This document shows, one piece after another, positions 11,064-23,711 of a stretch of DNA of 64,000 nt. The notes beneath the pieces were generated by a model, which saw only the letters and a list, made by a program, of their open reading frames with translations, was not told where the DNA came from and searched no databases. The translations under genes were made by a program, and so were the position numbers. The stretch spans positions 17,670,001 through 17,734,000 of the forward strand of contig CP075492.1 in assembly GCA_021613535.1 (NCBI GenBank), in the 5' to 3' direction. Each line of letters begins with the position of its first letter. Within the stretch, counting starts at the first letter, position 1. Source of the stretch: Adineta vaga (lineage: Eukaryota > Rotifera).

Positions 11064-14000
11064 ATGATAAATGCCACAATTATCTTGCAGTGGCTTTATG
11101 ATGCAATACGTAATTATAATATTTTTCTGCCTGAAGAATACGATGATTCATCAATTGTTCATAGACGACAAAAATATGCAACATGGTTGTATATTGTTTT
11201 GCTCTTTGGTAATTTATAAGAATTTTATTTTCCCATGTGCATTCTAAAGTATATTCAATATTTTCTAGTTAGTCTATATATTCTTTTTTACATGGCTTTG
11301 GTAAAAGCACAACCTGAATTGATTATTGTTTCTGATGTAACTCCAAAGATATTCGAAAATCTTCAAAAGAAATATAATCAAAGTCTTGTTTGTCCATGTA
11401 CAACAATCTCTACTCCATACAAATTTTTTCTTTCCCATCGTATTAAATTTCATCCTATTTGCTCGAGTTTTTTCATCGAACGACAATGGGTTGAAGCATT
11501 GTACATAATAAATGCTAGTCTATATCGTTTAGATGATTTTCGTAAAACTGCAAATCGTCAGGTAAGCAAACATTCTATATGTAAAGAATAAATTTTATAA
11601 AATTTAGTTCGAACTTTTATCGAGTCTGTGTTCGATTTCTAAAGATGCAATTTTGAAGAGTAAGATTGATATTAATAATGAAGAATTAATAAGTGAATAT
11701 CTTTTAACTGCAATGCAAATTCAATCCGAAGCCAATGCAGTCGTCGATTCCTTTAAGAATAGTATTACAATTCAAATAATTTCATTTCTCAATTATATAA
11801 ACACAACTAATATTGCAAATTACTTAATTTCAGCTCTAAACACAAATGCATTGTTTACAATTCAAGGTTATGAGAATCATATCAACGTTATATCTAAAGA
11901 GACCTATTATATTCAGTTTAACACGAATGGACAGCAACGTACGTAGCACAGTTTTCATCATATTCCGGGAAAATAAAACATTTTTATCATTCATTTATAG
12001 AAATGAAAATGTGCAGTGATTCGAATCCAACAAGCGCGTCAATTTTGGTTTCATCATTTAATGATGAACAGTTTTACAGTCCTGATAGATGGGAAGATGC
12101 TAATCTAAATTCAACATTCGTTGATGGATTTTTTGTTGGATGTACTCCTTTTCAAGCTCTTCTTCGTAGTACATTTGATTGTTTATATCATATCGAATGT
12201 CTTGATTTATTAAAGAAATATTTTCCAAATGTTTCTAAAGTAATGTCTTCTACCGGATTACTTCTTTCTTCAAAACAAAATCATTTTTCTGTAAATGATT
12301 ATCTTATTAATCTATTCGTCGAAGAATGGTCAAGAGAAGTAAAATATTCGAAATATTTTGCAAAATGTTCTCCGCGTTCTTGTTCATATACAAAAACAAA
12401 TCGGAAGAATATTTATTATGCAATTACACTTTCAATAAGTCTCTACGGTGGTCTCATTATTATATTTCGATTGATAAGTCCATTCTTAGTTAATGTTCTA
12501 TTCAAGTTTCGTGAGCATATAACAACCAGAACTTTTTTTCGAGGTTTGTAGAGAATTTGAAATAGAATTCTAAATCGGTTTTTTTTCATAGTATCCTGCA
12601 AAATGAGTGTACAAAAGACTGTTCGACAAATTCAACAATTAAATTTGTTTAAAGCTATCGATGAACGAACAGAAGAAAATATCAAACGACAAAAGATTGT
12701 CACACGTATTTATCTAATTTTATTAAGTGGTAAAATAATTTTCATTAAAATCAACCCAATCAATTCTACAAAATCTTTCATTCTAGTTATATTTCCTATT
12801 TCCGTTCTTTTTACGTCATTGAATCCGAAAACAATAACAATAACTGTACCCAATCCATCAATGATGATTTACAATAATTTGCAAGTTTCGTATTCATCTA
12901 CACTAAGATGTCCGTGTTCAACCATAGCAATTCCTCATAAAAAATTTGTTTCATTGAATACAATTATACATCAGATATGCTTAAGTGATTTTGTTGACAA
13001 TCGTTGGATTTTAATATTAGAAGATATTGCACCCATATCTAAAGATACTGATTGGCGTAGTCGAGCTTCTTCACAATTTCGACTATTGCAAAATATTTGT
13101 CAGATAGCGAACAATACAGTTCAAGATATGATACATCGATTTATGTTGCAACTTTTCGTTACTGCTAATGTACTGAGTGAAAATGATTTCAAGAATGAAA
13201 TCGAGGAAAATCTCCAAGATCTTTTTCTATTCAAAAATTCTTATTTTAGTCTTCTTATTGAAACTTCAAATCTTCTGATACAAGTTGACCAACCATATCG
13301 AGTTATAGGAAAACATAATGAAAGAAATATATATCCATCAATAATCGCAAGTATTATAACAAGCAATCAATCAATTAATGTATGTATTAATTAAATAATC
13401 GATGAAGTTTGATTCCTTTTCTTTTCAATAGATCAAACTTCCTTCAATTGGAACACATGATATCGAATCAAAACAAATCAATTGTAACTGTATGACAGAT
13501 CCCTATTGTAAAAGTCCAATTGTAATTAACAATTTTGGTGAAGATTTGGCATATGATTATATTTTTGATGAGGTTTATATCATGCCAGGTTGGACTGAAA
13601 GATGCTCAGCTGTTGAATCTCTTCTCTTCTCAACACTTGAATGTTTCTATTCAAATTCGGATTGTTATTTTTTGATTATGCGTTACATTGAATACAAATA
13701 TGAACGGCATGATGATGATACAGGAAGGTTTTATGCTCGTCCTCTTATTCATAATCCTCTATTAACTCGTTTTCTTCCAAATACATCAATGAAAACACTG
13801 GTAGAAAATCTGATGATTGAACAATGGAATCGCACATTCTATTATAAAAACTATTATGATACATGTGCACCAATGATCTGTACATATTCAAAGAAAATTC
13901 ATGTAAAAAATGCTTTGGAAGTTCTATTAATATTGATTTCGATATTTGGTGGTCTTACTAAATCATTACATTTTCTTACACCTTATCTTTTTCAATTGGT

Positions 14001-16841
14001 TTTGTATATATTTCGAATCATATCTCGAAACCGAAAACGACAACAAAATCAAACACAAGGTATAGTATTGAGATAGAAAATAATGAATGTTCAATATGTT
14101 ATTCTTTCAAATTTAGTGCGACCGACATTTTTCAAACGAGCAAAAGCACTGATAAGAAAATCATTTAAACAATTAATTCGTTTAAATCTATTTTCCAAAA
14201 ATCATTTTGGACGTGATATTAATGAAATGACTGCAGAACATCTTGGACGGTGGACTACTGGAATCTATATTCTTCTACTCATTCTTGGTTTCATCATACT
14301 AGCCGTATATACTGTTGTTAAACCTGAATCTATAACAAAAACTTTTCCTAAACCATCTTTAAATTCATACACTAAACTTCAATTAATGTATGGAGATCAA
14401 CTCGTATGCTCATGTTCATTTGTTTCACCTATTCATCGCCAGTTTATAGAAATTCAACCGGTATTTCATCAAATTTGCTCAAATGTATTCATTTCAAAAG
14501 ATTGGCAAACAAGTTTTATATCTGGACTTGGATCGAATTTATTTATTTATGAACGTAAAGATTATCGGCGTTTTCTTTTGGCACACATATATTTTCTTTC
14601 TGGATTGTGTCATCTTTCAAAAGAATCAGCATATAATTCAATCGAACAATTTCTGTCTTCATTATTAGTAACTATTCAACTTTTATCACAAACAAATTTT
14701 AATCAACGTCTTAATTTACGAATACAACAAATGAAAACTACAGCTCCTAGAATCTTATCTCAAATTCTTGTCTTAATTAGAAATTTAAATCATGGAAATA
14801 GTATTATATCAACGTATGAAACAAATTTTCAATATATTGCTTCATGGGATCGATTCGATGATCGTAGTTATATACCAACTGAACCTTTAATCTATGATAA
14901 CCAATGTTCGTGTGCATTATATTCGAATTGTACGAGTCAGGCTTATTTTATTGATAGAAATTCTTCGAAAAAAATTCCTTTAAAAGGTTTGAAAATAGGA
15001 TGTACACCAAGTGAATCATTTCGTAGTTCGACTCTTGAATGTTTCTATGACTTATCATGTATTCAACAATATATTAATTGCGTCAATTCTAGTCAATTGA
15101 ACATATCTTCTATTGTTTTATCAATAAAAGAAAGTCAATTTTCAACGAGAACAACAATAGATGAACTAGTCGAGCATTTGTTCATAGACAATTGGAACAT
15201 AAAATTGAACTATTCATCCTATTATGATGCTTGTTCGCCTTCATCATGTTCATATACGTACATAAAACGAGTAAATCCATTGTATTTCGTAACTTTTCTA
15301 CTTGGTCTTCAAGGTGGTCTAACAATTGTTCTGAAAGTCATATGTCCTTGGATTGTTCGAATTAATTTCAAGATCAATCAATATCGAAAGAGACAAAGAA
15401 ATACTGTTGAACCTGAAAGCTCTTCTTCAAGAACAACGATCGAAATTATTCATCCATATGAAACACCACCTTTGTCGTTAAATTCATGTTCTAACAAAAC
15501 TATTTTGATATGTTTATTACTTATAATTATAATGACATCTTTGATACTCTTCTCTTTTTATGTTCTTCAACAAGGTATAACGAGGATTCTTTTGTGTTTC
15601 ACATATATACATATATATTCTATTGTTTAGGTTACACAGAATCAACTAAGGCAAACAATATCACAAGCACTACTATCATTATCAATACAACAACATTAGT
15701 TCAAACAAGTGAGTAAATATCGAAAAAGATATCTTTTTTTTTCTTTTGTTTATTGATAGAATGTCGGTTAAAATTTCAACCGATATCAAATTATACGAGT
15801 AATTCGGAAGTCAATCAACAATCACTTGTTATTGCAGATTTCAATAATGATAATCAATTTGATTTCGCTTATTTTGATCAAGATAGTAACAGTATCATTG
15901 TACGATTGGGTAATGGTACTGGATATTTCGAAGATGAAAGAAAATCTTTTGTTGAAATGGATCAGTATGTTCGTGGGATGACTGTCGCTGATTTGAACGA
16001 TGATAGTCAATTAGATCTTGTTTTATTTTATGACCATATGAATCAGATAAGTATTTTTATTGGAGATATTGACGGAACTTTTGAAACATTGATAACATTT
16101 GCAACGAACGATGAAACTTATCCGGAATATATTATTGCAACTCACTTAAATGATGACAGTTATTTCGATATTGTTGTTGCTAAATCTGGAGACAATACTA
16201 TTGGTATATTTCTTGGAAATAGTAATATAACTTTTTCAGAAGAGACAGTGTATTCAACTGGACGTATGAGTTCTCCTATTACATTAGCAGCTGTTTATTA
16301 CAATAGAGATAATTATCGCGATATTCTTGTACTCAATTCGGATACGCAACATGTTTGTCTATTTTTGGGAGATGGGAATGGTAAATTTCAAGCACAAAAA
16401 CCTTTTTTTTCTACAGCTGGCACGCATCCGACAAATATGGCGATTGCCGATGTTGATCATGATACTCGACTAGATTTTGTATTAGCATATCAGTTTTCAA
16501 ACAAGATAACTGTTATGCTTGGAGATGATAATCAAACTTTGGGTACAAGAAAAAGTTATTTTCTTCAAAATGCTGGAAGAACTTCGACAGCCATTATAAC
16601 TGATTTTGATAACGATGGATATTTAGATATTGGAGTTGGCCAAAGTAAACCCTTTAGTGCATCTATTCTAGTTGGTCATGGAAGTGAAAACTTTGACAAA
16701 CAAACAATATTTTCGTCTATTATTGACAGTTCATTCACTTTGATCGTTGCTGGTGATGTAAACAATGATGGATATCAAGATATTATTATCATGGAGAACG
16801 AATCTAAAACCATACATATTCTTTTGAACGAATGCGAATAA
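11064..16841 (+). CDS. Giant membrane protein: three tandem two-TM Cys-rich modules plus seven FG-GAP repeats
   Basis: Ten exons (11064-11208, 11269-11561, 11608-11938, 12001-12543, 12592-12729, 12787-13379, 13432-14059, 14117-15574, 15631-15708, 15760-16841) with GT-AG introns of 46-62 bp sum to 5,289 nt, an open frame of 1,762 residues. Modules A (1-437), B (438-890) and C (891-1376) each have a TM helix, a CPCS/CPCT/CSCS motif, an HQ/HP-I-C motif, a GCTP or GWTE block, a C-x-P-x2-C-x-Y motif and a second TM with GGL. A final TM (about 1352-1376) and a Thr-rich stalk lead to seven DxNxDxxxD FG-GAP repeats (1403-1762), a likely calcium-binding propeller. I recall a large bdelloid family with such modules but no known function. 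Start chosen as the first in-frame ATG after a stop; an upstream exon is possible. Confidence 0.85.
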
Positions 16842-16855
16842 AACAATATCTTTAG

Positions 16856-16915
16856 GTTTGATGGGGGTGGGTGTGGATGTGGCTTAAGAGTAAAGTCTAA
16901 CCCACACCCTCAAAC
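16856..16915. repeat. Telomere-like hairpin element 4
   Basis: GTTTGATGGGGGTGGGTGTGG faces CCCACACCCTCAAAC. It lies 15 bp after the stop codon of the giant membrane-protein gene and could fall in its 3' UTR. Confidence 0.75.
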
Positions 16916-17311
16916 TTCTCACTATATCTTATTTATTTTATTAAACAAAGAGTGATTTGAAATAAAATATCTTTATCAAGATGTAAGTGTTTGAATTCTA
17001 TTAATAACTGATTTTTTTCAATAACGTTAAATAAATATATCTTTTGGATTTAGTATTCTAAGTAGCTGCATCTACATTATTTTGTTTATTATTGAAGAAG
17101 GAGAAAAGAATTTCTTTTGCTATTATTGACACGATCACTTACATTACTTCAATTCTTTTTCTCTCATATGAGTGAAATTATTCATAGCTAGTCAATATAT
17201 ATGACTCATGTTTCTTGCACAATACAAAATCAGATTTTCTTTTGCCTCATTTCAATTCATTTTGTATATAAAAAGGCTATACAATATTTTTTTTCAAACG
17301 TCCTGTTTAAT
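16916..17311. other. Intergenic, AT-rich
   Basis: No exon or repeat seen. It probably holds the 3' end of the gene to the left and the promoter of the F-box-like gene; no clear TATA box or polyadenylation signal could be chosen. Confidence 0.35.
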
Positions 17312-18004
17312 ATGCTGAATATTTCAACATTTGAATGTTTACCGAATGAATTAATTATTCATATTTTTGGTTATTTGAAACCGGCAGAAAATTTTCAATC
17401 ATTTTTCGATTGTAACATTCGTCTTCGAAAATTAGTTAAACAATATGTATCATACAGTCGTCATGCACTTGATAAAGATATAACAAGATTTTCAACATTA
17501 CATAGTTGGTATAAACATTTAAATTTCAATAATGATGGTGTAACATTCTATATGGTACCATCAAAGGGTCAACAAGCACGTTATAGTTTCGATCCATGCA
17601 TTTCTGATTATAATGGTATTCATTGGCGTTTTTGGCAAATAAGACCTCAACTGACCGATGACAGAGTTGCACAAATTAGTGAAAAATATCCGATTAAACT
17701 CAATCCATTATTTGCTACTCATGGAGAAGCGAGGAGACTTTTTTTGGAAGATGGGGAAGATTTTATTCGTCGTTATCATCCATCACAATATGAATTATTG
17801 GCAACAACTCTTTTTTGTGAATCCTATATGAATATTCATAAAGATTATGAATATTCAGAAGATATCAGAAATATAAGAAAAATTATCGGTGAGAATGAAC
17901 GTAAACGTTTAAGAAATATTATACAACAAGCTGCACATTCTATATGGAAAGATATACAAGAATTAGAAGATATTAATATATTAACAATTAATTTTAACAC
18001 ATAA
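17312..18004 (+). CDS. F-box-like protein
   Basis: A single-exon frame of 230 residues. The first 45 residues (FECLPNELIIHIFGYLKPAE...) match the F-box pattern LPNEL-x2-IF-x-YL, which normally recruits substrates to SCF ubiquitin ligases through Skp1. The rest has no motif I recognise; it is rich in Tyr, His and aromatic residues, with a charged helical C-terminus. The ATG at 17312 is preferred over upstream in-frame codons because it places the F-box at the N-terminus, the usual arrangement in the rotifer genes of this type that I recall. Function beyond likely substrate binding is unknown. Confidence 0.7.
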   Translation: MLNISTFECLPNELIIHIFGYLKPAENFQSFFDCNIRLRKLVKQYVSYSRHALDKDITRFSTLHSWYKHLNFNNDGVTFYMVPSKGQQARYSFDPCISDYNGIHWRFWQIRPQLTDDRVAQISEKYPIKLNPLFATHGEARRLFLEDGEDFIRRYHPSQYELLATTLFCESYMNIHKDYEYSEDIRNIRKIIGENERKRLRNIIQQAAHSIWKDIQELEDINILTINFNT

Positions 18005-18781
18005 TATATTTTATTATATGAAGATTTTAAACATACTGTATTTGTTCTATGAATTTTTTAATAAAGTTCTATTTATTTATATAGGTTGTGATTGTGGAAA
18101 GGTGCAAGTCAGTGTCTCTATCCACTCACATCCTATCTATCTCGACGAAAACGTCGAAAAGCACATTACAGTGTAGTAGACCTCCTTCAACGTTACCCGA
18201 TACGTGTTTCATGGTGAGAGAATCGATACACATCGTCACTAAAACACATTCGATCCGCATGGACTCTCTCCGATCGATAACATTGAGTTAGTGAAACAGA
18301 ACACAAGAATGGAAAGAACGTTTCATGTGATTTCGTGCTCTATCTCACATCACTGTGTCACATGGCAAGAAAGTAAACAAGTCTTTCAGCGATATTTGCA
18401 TCGGTGAGTATCATGTTTTAAAACGATGTTTCACAGGTAATGTTAGTCAGTAGAAAATGCAAGTCTCGGAGTGGACGAAGCTTCCCACTAGTCACAGCTT
18501 CGTTACTTCTTCCATCGCGAATCGGTAAGACTAATGTGTGAATGTTATATGAAGTTTTATGATATAAGAAAAATACATGAAGACAAAAAAAAGTGCGGTT
18601 ACATCTGCTGCACTTTTCTTCGATGCGCCTAGCTGTCTATGTATGAAACAGCTGCGTTCAAACTTCCCTGTAGAAGTAACGTATCTTACCTTTTGTATAT
18701 ATCAATGTATCGGTGATTCTGACTGATAGATCTCTTTTTATATATATTCTCATTCTCAACGAGCAAGTATTGGTTGAAGGC
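18005..18781. other. Intergenic between F-box-like and SLC33A1-like genes
   Basis: No recognisable exon. Base composition rises in GC towards the transporter gene. This is the only place its promoter could lie. Confidence 0.35.
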
Positions 18782-20350
18782 ATGAGTACTACCACTACAA
18801 CGACGTCGAAGTCAGATATCTGTCTGGCTATTGTTCTGTATATTGTGCAAGGTATTAATCTCGGTCTAACCAGTAGCATCCCGTTGTTTCTGATCAATTA
18901 CGGTGCGACATGGAAAGATCAAGGTACTTTCAATTTCGCCTTGTATCCATTCTCGTTAAAATTACTCTGGGCTCCACTGGTCGATTCTCTCTACATCAAA
19001 CGACTTGGAAGACGAAAATCATGGCTCGTTCCAGTGCAACTGACCATAGCTGTCGTCCTTTTTTCGTTATCATTTTACATCGAATCGTTGCTCGTCAACA
19101 ATCGCATCGTCCTACTGACTGTCGCGTTCTTCGTCATCATGTTTCTTACTGCCACTGAAGACATCTGTGTCGATGGATTGGCTGTGACGTTGTTTACCGC
19201 GACGAATCCTCAATGGGCGTCGACTTCGCAAGGTGTCGGACAAACGCTCGGTCGCTTTCTTGGTTCGTCGTTTCTTCTGACACTCGAATCCGCCAATTTC
19301 ACAAATCAATTTATCCGTGAACCACTGTCTTTGTCTCCTCAAGCATCAGGTTTATTCACACTCGAACAGTTCTTACGCTTCGTTGCCTGTATTTTTGTCA
19401 CTGTTGCCATCTGTGTCATCGTATTTGTTCGAGAAAGAGAAGAAACGGTCACCGACAATGGCAAGCAAACCAATGATCCCGCTGTGATCGAGACTTATCT
19501 TTCCATTCTCCGATTGCTCAGAAAGACATGTGTGCAACAGTTGGCTCTTGTTTTACTTCTCGGTCCAATTGCCTTTGTGGCGATCACTTATATGACTCCT
19601 GTTGAATTAATCAGGTAAGCGACGAATGTTCATGCAAACACAACACACTCTATCAAGACAAGAAGAATCACCGTTTTCATGATCTAATCTGTTCGTTTTG
19701 TTTTTAGTCAAGGTGTATCACGGGAGAATTTAGCACTGATTAGTATTCCAATAACTCTGATCACCATTGTCGCACCTCTGACGATTCGGCATACTACTCA
19801 ACCTCTGATTTGGCTAGCCAGATCCCACGTGTCATTCATTATCACTGCGATTCCACTCGCTCTTTACGTCTATTGGACGCCTCATCTGGTTTCCTCTGGT
19901 TATTACTATCCAGTGCTTATTCTACTTTGTGGTTCGAGTGAATTCATTCGAATACTACAAACGACCGCTTACATTGGATTCTACGCATCTGTCAGTGACC
20001 CACGTATCGGTGGTACCTATATGACCTTTCTCGTTACTATCAGCAATCTAGGTTATGCTCTCAACTCATCGATTATTCTTTATGCTGCGAACTGGTTTCC
20101 GAAAAAGTATGATTTCATCATTGCAGTAGGCTTATGCACCGTTCTGGGCATTCTGTGGATTTGTTTATCTTATCGAACATTGAAACGATTGCAACGTCTG
20201 CCTGCTAGCAAATGGCATTTGAGACAACGAGCGACTTTAAATCACGGCGCTGCGTCGGAAGAACAATCTCAAGATGAACATGAACTATCGTGCATTCCAA
20301 ACAACGACATCGACTGCATTGAACGTGTCAATGGAGACACTAAGAACTAA
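18782..20350 (+). CDS. SLC33A1: Acetyl-CoA transporter, SLC33A1-like
   Basis: Exons 18782-19614 and 19708-20350 join in frame (1,476 nt, 491 residues) across a GT-AG intron of 93 bp. The family (MFS fold) imports acetyl-CoA into the ER/Golgi lumen for acetylation of glycans and proteins. Diagnostic blocks are present: LYIVQGINLGL, PFSLKLLWAPLVDSLY near residues 57-75, LGRRKSWLVP, EDICVDGLAV, STSQGVGQTLGRFLG and the LESANF segment. About ten to twelve hydrophobic helices are visible. Length is slightly below the 549 residues I recall for the human protein. Codon use is more GC-rich than in the neighbouring genes. The ATG starts a Thr/Ser-rich cytosolic tail. Confidence 0.88.
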
Positions 20351-20390
20351 AGTACAGACCCGCCTACGAGTACTTTTCATTTCTACTCAG

Positions 20391-20976
20391 AGAGAACGAA
20401 TCAATGCGCAGGAGATTTAACTTCGCCACTAAACTGACTGTTGTGAACTTGCTTCTTTTCTTGAGGATGTGTATAATTATCACAAATACAGAGTATTTTC
20501 ATTTTTTTGAGAAAAAATGATCAGAATGGTTGTTATTTGACGGTTTATTGGAGATCTAGAATAGAAATACAGATTTAGAAGCTTTGTTTGACGGAATTGA
20601 TACATTCGGTTAAAATGTTATCGTTTTGAAATAGAATTCGCAAAGTTTGTTGAATGTTAATTCGTGCACACTGATTCATATTCATATGACAGTTTTTAAT
20701 GGCATAGTGATATTTTTAGCAACATTTGAAGGTTTGCTTGATTTCACTTGTTTATTTAGTATTCTATGTTTTTCTTCATTTACTTTTTGAATATATTGTA
20801 GAAAATTTGTTTCCAGCTTAGATATTGATATAATTCTTTCCTCACTCACACTCACACCCTCAAGAAACAACACGGTGGCAGATATCGACCCTAATCCGAA
20901 AGGGTCCTTTCAAAACAGGAATTAGTTGAGAATTTGTATCACTTATGTTGAAGTGATTGTTTTACTAAGGATAAGT
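20391..20976. other. Intergenic with an orphan coiled-coil-like frame
   Basis: A minus-strand frame (about 20855-20682) encodes a helical, charged stretch (ISKLETNFLQYIQKVNEEKH). It ends abruptly at the telomere-like half element at 20841-20864, so it may be a remnant of a gene cut there. No family recognised. Confidence 0.3.
20841..20864. repeat. Telomere-like half element 5 (C-rich arm only)
   Basis: CTCACTCACACTCACACCCTCAAG without a visible G-rich partner to the left. Confidence 0.55.
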
Positions 20977-21829
20977 TCATTTATGGGCTAAAATACCAAT
21001 TACATCAGGAAATTTGAGGAAGTCTTCGTACTTGTCAATGGCACCCGCAACTGTTACAGGCACCCATTCAAAATGTTTAAAGCCAGCTTTCTGGAATGCT
21101 TGCTCATAAATGGTACGTGAAAAATAATATGTTGTGTACGAAAATGACGAACCGTCCGAATTGATTTGCATGTTTTTGATTTGGGCTCCATCGACTAGTG
21201 GTGTTTCAGCTTCACAACGATAATTCTGATATCTATCGGAATTGATAATATTTTCACTATCGCGTACATTCAAAGTAATACTGAGAAAGTGAGCTTGGTC
21301 CCTATCATTCAGTTGCTCGCCGATAATATATACCATCCGATCAAGTTCATCAATTGTCTTAGCATAGTTAAGGAGATAAAAGGCTACGACAATATCGAAC
21401 TTTTTCTCGGGCTTAACCAAATTTAATACATCTAAGACGTGATAGACAATACCAAGTGGATGAGCTTCTTCACTGGCGCGAGCAATAGCAATCATATTGG
21501 CACTTATATCAACGCCAACTACATCTTCACAGCCGAGTTCTTCTTTAAGTTTTCCTATTAACGTAAAAGACAGGAAATTTGAATAACGGACCATTGAACT
21601 TTAACATTAAAAGCGACTCCTTACTTGTTAAATATCCTCCACCACAGGCAAGATCTAAAACACGATAACTCGCCAGAACGTTTTTTACATCAATTGTTGT
21701 CGCGTCTTTGATACCCAATGCTGGTAAGAGTAAACGATGAACAAATGTGTAATACTCGACATTCTCACAAAAACTACTATGCAGTTTGTAAGCCAAATAT
21801 TTCTCAGCAATTTCGTCGTACTGCGCCAT
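20977..21829 (-). CDS. Class I SAM-dependent methyltransferase
   Basis: Exon 1 (21829-21625) and exon 2 (21554-20977) join across a 70-bp GT-AG intron to give 260 residues. The first exon holds motif I, VLDLACGGGYLT (about residues 58-69), which binds S-adenosylmethionine. The splice restores the usual GGYLTRKLKE run. Motif II is VVGVDISANMI, and DIVVAFYLLNYA corresponds to motif IV. The C-terminal half (YYFSRTIYEQAFQKAGF) matches the extra strands of the methyltransferase_25/31-type fold. The substrate cannot be told from sequence. The ATG at 21829 (MAQYDEIAEKY) is the usual start for this family, and the upstream open frame is not needed. A GAAA-type simple repeat lies in the upstream DNA near 21905-21930. 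Confidence 0.85.
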
Positions 21830-23486
21830 TCGAGTGGTGTGTTGATGAATGAAAAGAAAGAGAATGATAACAGCGAAAGTGCAGTTGGCCAAACATAAAA
21901 GTAAGTAAGAAAGAAAGAAAGAAAGGGAATGCTGTATTTCTGTCCTGTCACATGTGCAATGATTTTTACTTTCTCCTCTCCCTCGTAGTCTACCGCGTAT
22001 TTCGTAAGATAACACCGCTGTTGATTTGAATTAAGAAAATATAACGAAGGTGTACTATTGTTGAGTCATCATGTTGAAAACATCGTGAATATCAAAGGAA
22101 ATAATGACTACTCACACACACGTTTTAGATAAAAACAATATATCTGTTATCGAACCACTCATTGATGCTTCTCTATATTTATTTATTTTAATTACATTGT
22201 ACGTTATTCTCTATATAGTGTCATCGTCTTTCGATATCTTTGATTATACAGATGGCGTTTATTGTTCAAGATATGGCCTGATCTTATGAGTTCAAATACA
22301 GTGGCTGTCAAAATTATTCAACCATCGATGAAAAAAAATTTATCCATGTGTTTCTCCGAAGCGAAAAGTGCTGTTGGATCCTGAATTTCTTGACGAAGAG
22401 TCAAGAGAAGCACACCGTTATCGCGATTTTGATTTAAACACTTTAATACTAAAATAAAGTATCTATCGGTAAATTAGAACCGATGGTTACTGGATAAGTT
22501 CAAATTGATATCGTGATAAAGAAAAGAAATAAAAAGTCAAAACAAAGACCTACATACCTCAAAGTTAATTCTCTAGTTTAATCATGCATAGACATTTTAC
22601 TTCAAAGCATTAAAATCTGTACTAGTTCGATATAAAACAGAACTGGATTTTGATTCTTACTACAACATATATTTCGAGAAAAACTATCGGATTAATATTT
22701 TGTACATAACGTATTTGACTGTTTTATAAATATTCAGCGAACAAAAAAAGGAAATAAATCTACTGTGCTTTTGAAATTTATTTGCAAGCTTTTCCATCTC
22801 CGTTTCTGAGTGTTTTTTATGTTTCTCATTCGATATTTAAGCATTAATTGTACTTTGCACGGTTTTCCTCTGTAGTAGTGACATGAATTATGAATCGATG
22901 AACTGCCGTACTGGATTGCAGATAACAAACAAGATTTATGAGGTTTTGTTCAACCGAATGCTAATTTTTCTCTTTTCAAAATTGTTGACCATCAAATTGA
23001 ATTTTCTTTGAAAATAAGTTTTAATCTATTATTATGATTAACGATCGTATGACTTAAAAAGCACTAAGCGGGTACTTATTTATGGTCTATCCATTTATAT
23101 GAAGCTACGTATTCAAGTCCTCAGTTCTGAGTGGATTTGAAACCGCTCATTGGAGTTTATTCTCAATCCTATCAATAACGATTCTAGATGTTTCATTTTT
23201 GTTCTAAGAAAAGGTAATAATGATATGTTTTCAATGCACACATTTGATTAAAATTAAACCTTATGAAAAAATCGAGAAACTAACTGGTTAGAATATTCGA
23301 TGACAACTAGTGTGCAATGATTATAATAATACTTGATACTGATAAGAATAGATGTTTTTTCCAGTTTAAATGTTTATTTGTATAATGTTGTCTACAAAGA
23401 AAATATATAGAATTAGTTCAGTTTGATAAAATATCATCGAAATATTATATTAGCATAACATACCTGGTGTATTGCAACGATCAACA
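21830..23486. other. AT-rich intergenic region
   Basis: A 61-codon plus-strand frame at 22104-22289 contains a hydrophobic segment (LYLFILITLYVILYIVSS), but no family or splice partners are evident, so I do not call it a gene. Nothing else was recognised. Confidence 0.35.
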
Positions 23487-23711
23487 TTAACGTCCCGTAT
23501 AACTAGCACAATTAGCCCAAGGACAACACGGGAGATCCCCACAACACTTAGCTTCGTTATTATTATGAATAAGACAACAAGTAGCATAAGCAACTTTGCA
23601 ATTTCCTCGTGTATATCGTACCAAATTTTCCAGAACGCTGCCTGCATTACAGGATGTCATCAAAAATGCCATGATCAAAACCAAATAAATTATTATTTTT
23701 ATTTTGCCCAT
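23487..23711 (-). CDS. Small secreted cysteine-rich peptide
   Basis: An intact single-exon frame of 74 residues. Residues 1-23 (MGKIKIIIYLVLIMAFLMTS...) form a clear signal peptide ending SCNA. The mature part of about 51 residues has eight Cys, including three CC pairs (TCC, KCC, PCC), which implies a disulfide-stabilised fold. I do not recognise the family; it could be an antimicrobial or signalling peptide. It stands alone, convergent with nothing obvious. The Met chosen is the only one giving a signal peptide. Confidence 0.6.
   Translation of the reverse strand: MGKIKIIIYLVLIMAFLMTSCNAGSVLENLVRYTRGNCKVAYATCCLIHNNNEAKCCGDLPCCPWANCASYTGR

Noticed and set aside
14060-14116. Gene boundary between modules B and C of the giant membrane protein (separate genes)
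   Set aside because: A 57-bp GT-AG intron with matching phase joins them, and the summed exon length is an exact multiple of three through to the FG-GAP domain.
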